This document shows positions 10,165-21,900 of a stretch of DNA of 64,000 nt, one piece after another; position 1 is the first letter of the stretch; each line of letters opens with the position of its first letter. This DNA is from Hydractinia symbiolongicarpus. Lineage: Eukaryota > Cnidaria > Hydrozoa > Anthoathecata > Hydractiniidae. The DNA lies in NCBI RefSeq assembly GCF_029227915.1, contig NC_079878.1:6200001-6264000 (forward strand), written 5' to 3'. The notes beneath the pieces are model-generated. The model was not told where the DNA came from. It searched no databases and worked only from the letters and a program-made list of their open reading frames with translations. Made by a program: the position numbers and the translations under genes.

Positions 10165-12996
10165 CGCTAGCTAGCTAGAAAGAACGAAACAAATGTTGAA
10201 TAAATTAATAAGAAAGAACTTTGTTCCCACGAGTTTTTGCCTCTTACTAACGTTGCAGTTGCCACTTGGATGCAAGAAAGAGAATTGGCTTGTGTTCTTT
10301 GTTAAGAAATTGGCAAATACTTATAGATACTAAAAATATTTTTAATGTTATAATTAAAACATAATTTAAGAATCTTGAGATTTTCGTTTTCTCAAACAAT
10401 GAATACTGTCATAATATTATTATTTAGCATAAGTTTAAGGAGGATGGGGGGGAGAGGATTTTATATAAATCCATAAATTTGCTTTTTGAAACTATTGAAC
10501 TAGTCCTGTTAGTAGAGTTTAATGTGGATGCTTATTCATACATTTTAGATTAAAGACTATATAACCCTATGTTTGTTAAATCTAAAACCCCACCTACATA
10601 GTACTGAGCATTTTTTACAGCCTAATATAAAAGTATGAGTATTTTTGTGTTAAGGATATAATGTATATATCCCAAAATGTATTCTATTTCAAAATTAGCA
10701 CAGAAATTGAAAATCGTTGATCTAGATAAAACATTTTATGATTAAATATGCTGTTTGTAATAACAGAAAAAAATCTAATTTTTTATATTGTAGATATAAA
10801 AGTTTTTAGGGCGAGTATCAGTGAAATGCAATCTGATAAACAATTAAAAAAGCTATCTTGCTTGTGTTAAAAATGCTTCCATGAAGATAAACTAAACTAC
10901 TTGTCACCTAACAAGAGATGTGTACAGATATTATTTCTCTAAATTAGGATATTTTTTCTGGGTTAACTAAAAGACCACAATTGAGGTAGCATCTGTGGTA
11001 GCATATAATTTGTAAATATACATAACAGATTCAATTTTAATGCAATACAACAGGTCTTAGGTATCTTATTATACAGAATTTATCACTGAATTTTAAAAAA
11101 CACATTTCAACTTTATTCATTTTTTAACGCGTAGCTCTGCCATATTAAATTTTTGCGTAATAACTTGCCGAAGAGATGCTTGATGTGACTAAACATTTTC
11201 TTGTGAAACTAAGTGACTGTGTAAAGTTGATCACTTTGTATGAAAACAGCTCGTTTCTGATTGGTTAATTTTTATGAATTTCGATCCTCTGCAATTATGC
11301 TCAACATCATTTTACTTTACCCGATGATGGGAGAAGGATCTCCCAAAACGTCGCCTACTAAACTATCATGTTCAAGAAATGATAAACTTTCCACAGTAAT
11401 ATGAATACTGAACAGACAAACCGCAATAAGATGGTTGCCATATGTATGATCCAACTAATAAAGCTGGACTGTACGTGGTGTGGCATAGTGCGGGGGTATT
11501 AAAACTTTTATTACCAATTTCAGATTGATGTAGCGGTTTTGACTTCATTTTAAGAACAATGGACATGCATACATTCTTGTGTAAACAAAAAAGCAGGACT
11601 CTCACAGTGTAAAATGGCTACTATAATGAAGATTAAAGATTGTTTGGGTAGCATAAGATAGCATAAGATCAAAGAGCATGTGCAAAAAAAATGCAAAATT
11701 TATAACTTTTGTAAACAATAACATGTCATCTATAGCTGGATTCCAGTGTTTACATTTTCAGCGGTTAGCTCTTTCAGCGTTGGCATCAGCGTGGCAGGAA
11801 AAAAATGGAGTTTAGGTTAAGAAAAGTAATTATCAATCTATTTCATTGTCGAAGGTATTCTTTGGATAATAGTTAAAACCTCAATAATGTGTCTGTAAAA
11901 AGAAATCTAAAAATTCGTAGCAACACAAGATTGCAAAGAATTTTGTGGCATAGTATGTAGCTATAGGAATGTATAATTCACATAAAATTGTACTTTTGGG
12001 AAATATTTAAATAACTTTTGGAAAAAAATTGTGTATAGAGTGTATGTATCCAACTGTTGTATAATATTCTGAAGATGACTTTGGTAAAGTCGAAACATGT
12101 TAATAAAAAGAATCCACAGGAAAAAGACCTTTTTCACAAAATCCTAGCATCTTTTTTTGCTGTCATGCAAATAAATACTCAGAGCCAAGGGCTTACCGTT
12201 GAAAAGTAAACAAATAACGTCGCTTGGAATTAATCTATTAAAATGAGTGGAAAATGTTTTTAAATTTAAGGTTGTCCCTCCCACCTCCTTCTGCAATTAG
12301 GCTACCAGGAGTAGCTAACATAGACTTTCAAATGCATTTGACTATTGTATTGTTAAAGGTGACACAATGTAGCTGCCCAGCTGCGCTAGCTGGTTATGCA
12401 AAAAAAGCAAGCTAGCTAACTAGACACTTACGCTGACATTAAAATTTGTATGCGTAGCAACAGATGATAAAGAAGATCTAGCTATAGGTAGAAAAAACAA
12501 ACCTCTTACGAAAATGGACATGCAAAAATGGCAGTCAAAAAGTACATTGTTGTTGTACCGGTATTGAGACTTCTGTGCCCCACAACGAAAGTGAACAACA
12601 AAGAGAGCACGTGGATTTGTTTTGAATTTTTATCGTGCGCAGTTATGTAAAAGCTACTCGCAATTTGAATTATGCATAAACATGATTCTTCTTTCTAGAG
12701 CATAAAATATTAATAGAATTATCAAGAAAGTATTGAAACCGAAAGAATAAACGTTTTTACTTTTCACTTAAATGATGTATCAACTTTATAAACGTAGCCA
12801 AGGTTAGCTAAAAAATATAAGTAATGTATATATATATATATATCAATTGATATGTTATTTTTGTAAAGAATAAGAAATTATCTACGTTACTAAAGTATGA
12901 CATTGCAAAAAAATCATGGGTATATTTTTGTGAATATCTTCACTTTTTCATTTAATAAAATGATTTATTCTTGGTAATTTTTTCTTGTTTGAAAAC
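10165..12996. other. Region between the AKR gene and the myosin III gene
   Basis: This should hold the divergent promoters of the AKR (-) and myosin III (+) genes. It includes a Penelope-like tail segment (11235-11415). A second piece at about 12072-12112 (gaagatgactttggtaaagtcgaaac...) resembles the conserved 3' region of such elements. A short TA run lies near 12828-12843. I recognise no coding exon. Confidence 0.5.
11235..11415 (+). mobile_element. Penelope-like element 3' tail fragment
   Basis: About 165 bp is the reverse complement, with few differences, of 55010-55185. It includes the block gatgatgggagaaggatctc followed by aaacgtcgcctacta. In the 55-kb copy this block lies downstream of a Penelope-type endonuclease frame. 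The segment then runs, through the shared word ctttccacagtaa, into a stretch that matches plus-strand 55478-55508. No protein is encoded. Confidence 0.65.
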
Positions 12997-15900
12997 ATGG
13001 ATGGATCTGCCTTCGTTAATGGATTAGAAAATGTTAATTCAAAATGGGAACTTGTTGAAATTATTGGAGAAGGAACTTATGGAGAGGTTTGTTCATTTAT
13101 TTTTTATAAACCTGTTTAGTAGCAAAATATCAAAATAACACAATGGTAGGTAATTGGTAGGTAATTTTATACTTGATTAAGCACCACCCCCCATCCTCCC
13201 CCTAATTCCCCTTAAAAATAAGTTCCCCTTTCTACAATCAAAAGGGGTGCTTTTATATTACAAGGATACATTTTAACATCGTTTTCTATCTCCTGTGGTA
13301 TATGCTATGGATGGAAGTAACAACCTCAAGATGTTGTTTGATTTTACCAACATAAGTAGCATCGCAGCTACTGCACAAAAATTTATAAACAACACTGGAA
13401 GCAAGAATGACAGGTATTTGATCCTTGAACCTGAAAAGTGTTCCTAAGAGAAGACTTAAGAAGACCAAATTTTCCATTCTCCCTACTGACTAAAACATGC
13501 AAAAGCGCAAATGTTGTTTTTAAGTCTTTTCTTAAGTCATTCTAAAGTGAGGGTGTCCGAACATATAAATATCTCACCACTGACCGGAAAACGTATTGCT
13601 AAGCAACAAGACACTGCTGTAGGAGACCATATGATGGAGTGTGATCGCCTCGCTAATTTTAATGATTTTTCTATTGTTGTTAAGGAGGCACACAACTATA
13701 TATTCGAAATAAAGGAGTCTTGTGATTTAAAGGGAGTAGCCACCTCTTAACAAGAACGTAATGAGCTCTCCATTATATTTATTTCAGTAAATTTTTTCAG
13801 GATTTTTTTATAGTTTTTGTTTTTTCTTATTGATCTTGAAACTTGTCTATATGTAGAAAAAACAGAATTGTGATTTCTCATACGTGATAATGGCTGCAGT
13901 ATACAGCTGAAAGATGTCAAAAAACACACTAGTATTCAATTTGCAATTGGACTCGCACTAATATAATTAACTTTTCAAGAAAAAGCTTAGAGTAAAGATA
14001 GGTTTCCATACAACTGAGTTTTCCGCTAGTTTCCATACAACTGAGTTTTCCGCTAGTTTTACCACAAGCATGCACAATGAAGTAGAATGATCACTGACTC
14101 AAAGTAAAAATATGCTTCTGAGCTTCTCTCGAAAAGTTGAACTCATTTGACTGTTTTAGCACGTGTTTTTTCTCTCCAGCTTTTTAGCCAATGAAATTCA
14201 AGGAAATATAAACATTTGTGTGATCTATTATATTCAATATTTTTTTAGAAAAACAACAATATCTTCTGCACTTTTTTATCCACAAAATAACACAAGTGTT
14301 TAGTGTTAAGTAGAGCAGAGAGACATGTTCGCATTAAGTTTATGAACAAAAGTTATGCATTCTTAGATTCTTTTTAAATCTTCCTGACAACCACAAAAAT
14401 GAACTATTTGTTGCCAGGACATTGGTAGTTAAATTTATAACCTAACAATAAATAATAACTTCAGCTAATTTCAAGTGTCTTGCACTATAGGGAAGAAATA
14501 TGAAGTGAAATAATTTATGTAGTATTGATAACATGCTGTCACCATCAAAACAATAAAAGTTCATTTATATATTATAAACCAGAATGTTAAAGATAATATA
14601 TATCTGGTCTTCAGCAAAATGATTGATCTCAATTCTTAAATTGCTCACTTACTTATCCTGTTATTTTTTTCGTTTTCTAATCACCTTTTTTTTCTTTCTT
14701 TTCATATTCTTTCTCTTTTTTAGCATTATTTTGCCTTTTTAAAGAGTTATTGTAATTAACATACTATAATTACCTAGGACAGTATTATAACCACTAAAAT
14801 TTTTGTATTTTATTTATTCTAAAGAAGGCCTGTGACATGACCGAAACATATGGAAATAAAAAGCTGTTTTTACTGTGTTACGATATTATAATTGCCAAAT
14901 TATCAAAAAACAAAATAATTTGTTTACAGCTAAATATATTAAATGATTTTTATATAAATTTAAGGTTTATCGTGGTGTCAATAAAAAGAAGGAACAAGCT
15001 GCTATAAAAGTTATTGAAAACTCTCCAAGTAAATATGAAGAAATACAGAATGAAATGTCCATTCTTAAACGCTTCAATAACCATAAAAATTTGGTTGGCT
15101 ATTTTGGGACATACCTATACAGAAACCAGCGAGGATTACCAACACAAATCTGGTTGGTTATCGAGGTAAGGTGGCAGTGTAAAATGTTTATGTATTGTTT
15201 AATTTCTTGACTGAGTTCTTAAAACATTGTGAATTACGATTTCTAAACAAGATTTTAGTCTTTTTATATCTCATTATATTTATTTTAGTATTGTCAAGGA
15301 AGATCTGTTTCAGAATTGGCAAAAACAATTGTTCAAAATAGTCAAGGATTAAGTGAGAATGTAATCAAATACATTTTGCATCAGTCTCTTCAGGTGGATT
15401 TTTTATGTTCCATTATGTTTATTTGTATACGGTAATGATCCGATTAAGCGCCCAGCACTTATTAAGCGCCCCTTTGAATAAGCGCCCACCTGATCAAAGG
15501 TAGCGCTCAATCAAAAACTACCTTGAGAAATTGGGCGCGCGCTTATATTGAGAACTCTAGAAAGACTAAAGTTTATTTTCTTACATCTTTTGTTCAGTTT
15601 TATTTTGCAGGAAAAAAAACAGAATTAAAAATTACCACTGTTTTTAATATGTACAAAGTTATGAAAAATTTATAAGCGCCCAGCATTTTTTAAGCGCCCC
15701 CCTTGATTAAGCGATTTTCTTTAACATTGGCAAAAAAACTTAAGGTTGAAACCTGTTAATAAAAACACTTATATACCAGGCAAACAATTTTTTTATAACA
15801 TGTTACTTGTAAAGCATTGCCTGGTAAAGAGAAATAAACTCAAAGTTATGTGATTAATTTCAAGTATGATGTATACATTCTAAATGTATGTTATAAACTG

Positions 15901-18900
15901 GCAATACATCGTTTATATTGTTAAAGTTGTTAAAATATCTTTAACATTAAACTTTGTTTTTAATTATGTTGCTTACTTTGCCTACAAAAGGACATACAAT
16001 TATTAGAGATATATAAAAAGAATAATTTTTTTTGTACTAGGGTATCAGGTTTTTGCACAGCAACCATGTGATTCATCGTGATATCAAAGGTCCAAACATA
16101 TTAATGACTATTAATGGACATGTCAAGTTAATTGACTATGGTAAGTTTTTTTAATTTTGATTTGCAACAAATTCCATTACAAACCCTGCTTTAACATTGT
16201 ATGCTGTTCACAGGCATTTCAGCACATGTCCCAACAACTATGGCTCATAGGCATTCTTCTGTGGGTTCTCCATTTTGGATGGCACCAGAAGTTATTGCAT
16301 GTGAGCAGCAATTGGACTATTCTTATGATAACCGATGTGATATTTGGAGTTTGGGGATAACAGCAATAGAATTGGCAGATGGTGACCCACCTTTAGCTGA
16401 AGAACATCCCATGAGAGCTTTGTTTAAAATACCAAGGTTTGTATGGTTAGAATTTGAATACTAAAATTTGCATTTTTAAAAAGCAACCTTGGTAAAAGTT
16501 GATATAAGTGGATATGTGTTTTTTTTTTTGTACCTTGGATAATGGTTTATACTTATCTATGCAAAATCCAATCTTTGCCTGATATTAAACCAAATAGCAA
16601 TTCACTCTATTTTTATCAGTTTAGAGAAATATTCTAAGCAACGAGGTCAACTAAATACTAGGTAGAAAAGTACAGTTAAAACATGTGTTAATTATCTTGG
16701 TTCCTCAGTCCAAACACACATATTAATAAAGAAAATTGTATTATAAAATATCTTGTAACATACAACACCATTCACAATTTGTAAATTTGGGAAATGAGCA
16801 GGAGAGGTAACATGTCCTGCCCATAATCATCACATGATAATCATACAAAAATGCTTTGCCATGGCAAAGAGGTTTCTTACCAGAAGATTATGAATGTTTT
16901 GGTTGCTACTCACAATAGCACATCCTTGAAGACCATATATTGTAAGTGGTTCCGAAGGCATGACCCAAATTTCTTCATGCATGAATTTCATTTTCATTTT
17001 TTCTATATTCACGAGGTTCACTTTCACATCTAATTGATTTGTCTATTACTAATTTATTTATTTATCTATTTAATTATTTAATTATTTACTCTAGTACATG
17101 AAGGATATTTTGGTTCTCCTTCCTCTAATCATGATGAAATTTTCACTTCACTAAAAACACATTACTACATGTTGTATATCTGTATACCACAACGTGTTAT
17201 CAAATAATTATGAGCTAAAAGTGGCATGCACAAGCCAGTCCATGTATTGGCTCTGCATGTGTTACCACATAATAATATCATGGTTCATAAATAGGTGTGC
17301 CTCACCATAATGATAATAAGTCATAATAATCTCAAGTAATAATAAAATACACAGGCCTTACACATGCATCTGTTAAAATGTGAAATATGTGACTAACCTG
17401 ATAATCGTTGTAGCTCTGACTTGGGTTTAACACAACAATCAATAAACACAACAGCAACACAGCAGCAACGCAACGTTGTACCAATGTATCAAATCTGCAC
17501 CAAACAGAACAAAAACCCCATCCAACACTATTGTAATTAGTTATACTGTCTAAACACAAACAGTAGGTTAACAATCTTCCCCACTTTTCTTCAATCTTTA
17601 TGTACACTATTTACACATTCACAAATTGAGATTAATGGAGCTAACCACGCTGAAGGGTTCTCAATAGCCCCTCAGCAGATGCTCCTCTTTTCGTCAGACA
17701 ATTTGTTTCTTGCTATCAATCCACTTTACATCTGTTATTTCTCCTCTGTCAATCATTTCTTTAAGTATAGACAAATCTATCCGTAGTCGCTTATCCACAA
17801 CAGATTTGATCGAATGAACTGCTTCAAATAGTTGTTGACTGTCTGAATCAGAGTTTCTGCAGCCATTGTACTCTTTACTACTCTTTGCAGGCGCTTTGAC
17901 TGCCACATAATGGGTGATAGATTTCCACAGTCGTCTTTCAGAAATATTATATATCCGCCTTGAGATCCTCCGTTTCTAAGGTTTGCAACGGATGCGTCAT
18001 TGTAGACTTTAAGAGTCAAATTTTTCATAGTACTTTTGAACTGTAAAATAACATTTTCGTTTTTGGCTTTTACCAGAACTTTGTTGCCTTTCAATAAATC
18101 ATCTATTGTGGCTTCCTTCACTGATGCTCCTAATTCACAGACTTCAAACATGATATCGGGTCTGGTCTGCCCACTTAACCAGCACAGCCGTCCTATTAAA
18201 GCTCTGAATTCCCTGATCTCATTTTCATTCAGTGGATAATTCTTCTTCCCCTTTCTTTCTTTTTCTATTTCAATAGGTTCAATTTCCTCAACATATGCAT
18301 TTTAGTTGATTTGAATGGTAAAATAACTGTGCTGGTTCAAGCTTAATCCAAGATAACGAAATACAGTTGAACATTCAGATCCAACAAGAAACACTCTCCG
18401 TAAAGGTTCTATAATATTTTCGATGAAATCCTCATTCCTGCCCCAACAAAAATCATCAACATGTATGACCATTACTCCTGATAATTGTTGACCATGATGC
18501 CAGTAAAATATTGCAGGATCACTCTTGCTCACCGAGACATTAAGATTTATGAGCTCTTCTTTTACATGCAAATACCAACGGCGAGAAGCATCCACCAAAC
18601 TATAAATCCATTTCTTAAGCTTCCACAAAGAATTTCCATTATCAGCTTCTTTTAGAGGTTTCAGGTAAACAGTTCTTTCAATTTCCTTTCCTTGTAAAAA
18701 TGCAGATTTGATATCAATAAAATTGCACCTCCAATTATTGTGAGCAATGACGGTGAGTATCAAACGCAAACTTTCCTTCGAGCAAGTTGGGGAGTCTTTT
18801 AAAATGTCATTTTCTATCTCCTCGAAGCCCCGTGCAACTAATCTGGCTTTCATCCTTTTCTTCCCATTCAGTATTTTCTCAGTCACGACCCATCTCACAG

Positions 18901-21900
18901 ACAATGCCTTTTGTCCATGGTTTTCAACATTTTCATAAACCTTGTTCTTTTTCCATTTTTCCAATGCTTCAATTTTAGCATTCAAGACGTCTGAATCTGC
19001 AAATTGCGAAAGAAGTACCTCTTCTGTGTTTATTGGCTGCCAACTTTCAATTTCCTCCCAATCGACACATGACAATAAATTACTATCTACATCTCGTATA
19101 TTCAAATAGGATTTATATTTTCCAGTTGCTTTACCACCTCTTGATATAATTTCCACATCTTTAACTGTATCACAGTCCTTGAACTTACACTTTGCAAATG
19201 ACTTAGCTTTGGGTTTACCGGAACCATCAAACCACTTTTGGTCTTGTGTGTCACTGTTTGTTACATCTAAGGAAAGTCGACTTATGCTACTAGTTAGATT
19301 ATTTATATCATTAATTTCATCTGGTGCAACGTGTCTCTCCTTTCTAATGGCATCCCTTCTTTCTGGTTCATCACTTTGGAAGTTCTGCAAATCAATATCA
19401 GAATTTTCAGCACTGTCATCAATATCTCCATCACCTACTACTTCTTCATTTACAGGATTATCGGTGTCGGTTAAAGATATTATTGGTTTATTTCTGCAAC
19501 TTTCAGCATCAATCAGAGAAAAACCTATCAATCAAGCATCAATCAGAGAAAAACCTGTGTCTCTTTGGATACGACAAGGGTGCACACGGACATACAAACT
19601 GCCATGTTTTATTAAAACCTGTTTGCCATCCCGTCCTATAACACTACCTGGGCCTTTCCAAGCATTGCTTGTGTTTCTTTTTGTAAAATACCTTGTCCCC
19701 AGTTTCAAATCTATCATCACCTAACGTTCTTGTTTGATGCCTTAATGCTCTTCTAACCTTTTCCGCTGATTCACTTTGTATGAATGCTTTTCGTGCAGCG
19801 TTCATAGCATTTAGATTTGTTGCAACAATCTCACTGGAAGTCTTTCCTTCTAAAGCTGGTAACTTCGTATTATCGCAGTTCGGAAGATTTGGGTTGAATC
19901 GAAAAACAAGTTGGTTCGGACTGTAGCCATTGACATTTTTCAGGGAATTTTTGGCGCTCACTGACCAGGTTACTGCCATGTCCAAATCGATTGTGACTTT
20001 ATCCTCCATCATCTTGCTAACATTATAACCAAGAATAGCATTATGTCTTTCCACCAAACCATTGCTCCAAGGGCTTTCTGCAGCTGTTGTGCATATTCTG
20101 ATGTTGGCATTTTCACACATCGATACAAAATCCTCATTTGCAAATTCTCTGCCGTTATCAATAAGAAATTTTTCAGCAGAACCGAATATGGAAATCCATA
20201 TTTGAAAGATTCGTTTGATTATTTCTTCTTTCCTTTTTGTTTTGATGACGCACGAAGTACTGTAGCGAGTAAAATGGTCAACTAAATGCAAGATACAAAC
20301 CTTTGGCGAATCTGACCATTCTTTCAGATCTAATGCTACTGTTTCATTGAATCGTCTTGCCATTGGAAAACCTACAATCGGGGTTGCCTTTGGCTTTTTG
20401 AATTTCAAACAAATTTGGCAGGAATGCTCAAGCTCATCAAGATGATTAAAGATCTCAACATCATTAATATTTGCTATCTATCAGCAACTGTTTTAGTCTT
20501 GAACTATTAGGATGACTGAATTGTCGATGAAGTTTGACTGCAGCAGCCTTCTTTTGCAGTGGCGTTTTCTGTTGTAAAACATTACATATAGCAAGTGCTT
20601 CTTCTTTAATGTCTCCTTCTTTGAACTTTCCAACTCTTCCAATTGGAATACAGTAATGACCACAGGAATTGAAAGAAACTGGTATATCTGTGTTGAAGAG
20701 AATTATGTTATTGTTGGCAAAGTCTATTCTAGTGTTTGCCTTTTTCATAGCTTCCTTGCTTAGCAATAAGGGTAATGGTATTTGTACCAAATCTGTGGAT
20801 AACATCACGCTTCGTCCAGCAATTATTGTAGGTAAGGTGACATTTTTAACAGATGTCACATGTTTACCACTTCCAAACTTGAATATTGTTGCACTTTTTC
20901 TTTCAATCACAGACTTTAACTCTCCATCATTCAATGTGTTCAGATAACATTGCAACCAATCTTCGCCACAAACTGTTTTGGTACACCCAGAGTCAAGTAT
21001 CGCCATGCTCAAAGTTTCTCCAACAAGATTTGTCATGCATTCTTCAATGAGGGTTACCTGAACTTCATCTAGTGCTTGTTTTGTTTTGTTTTCCTGTCCC
21101 TGACGTGTATCTGAGCATGACTTTGCCCAGTGAAAAACTGATCCACAGATAGCACATCTACTAGGCTCACCATTTCTATCTAATGGGTTCAATATTCTAT
21201 TCCCATCTGCAAATTTTCGGGTATATGTTCTTCTGTTGTCTCTAAATCGACTTTGAGTTTTATTTTGTCTGTAGGTAGCTCCATAGTAAATGTCTTCAGT
21301 CTTCTCGATTTTGATATCATCACTACCTTGACCAGTCATAAAATTTGAAGGATCACTAAAAACCTTTTTTAGCTGCTCTTTGGCTTTGGTGTATTTTGGT
21401 TCTGTTAAAGTCGCTCTAAGTAGGTTAACAGTAGGTCCAAATTTTTGGCTGACATAGAAAGCCCAACATCCCCATCTGTCAAAAGGCGCATATGGCCATA
21501 GAATTAACCATTGCTCTCTTTACTGGGCAAATACCTTGTCAACTCGTGTAGCCAAATGGTTGTGCAAGGAAACTGTGCAACTAGAGCAACAGTGTAGCCC
21601 TATATATCGCTGCTTGTGTGATTATCAATCGACGAGTGGGTGTTGTGAGCCAATCCAAGGGCTTGATTGTCTGCCTGCAGTGCTTGACTAGTTTGTTACA
21701 GCTTGTTCAAGTAGTCTTATTCAGAGAGTGTCATCACGTTTCACAGCACATAGAAAAAAAAACATTGTTAGTCAAAGAAAATTGGATATAGTTCTATATA
21801 CAATTTTCTTGGGTTATTTGGATATAGTTCATAGCCCTTACAGTTCTTTCTGGCTCAAAAGAATAGACTGATACATGCGCCTGTATTCATTGACTTAACT

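Noticed and set aside
17332-17607. 91-codon minus-strand frame near the copia 3' end
   Set aside because: It lies across the polypurine tract and putative LTR, downstream of the pol stop, without protein similarity I can recognise.
19179-19724. Plus-strand 181-codon open frame
   Set aside because: It is antisense to copia integrase/reverse transcriptase coding and has no domain of its own.
21419-21430. 12-bp match (agtaggttaaca) to the putative 3' LTR start as evidence of a 5' LTR
   Set aside because: The match ends after 12 bp and the sequence lies inside apparent Gag coding; probably chance.
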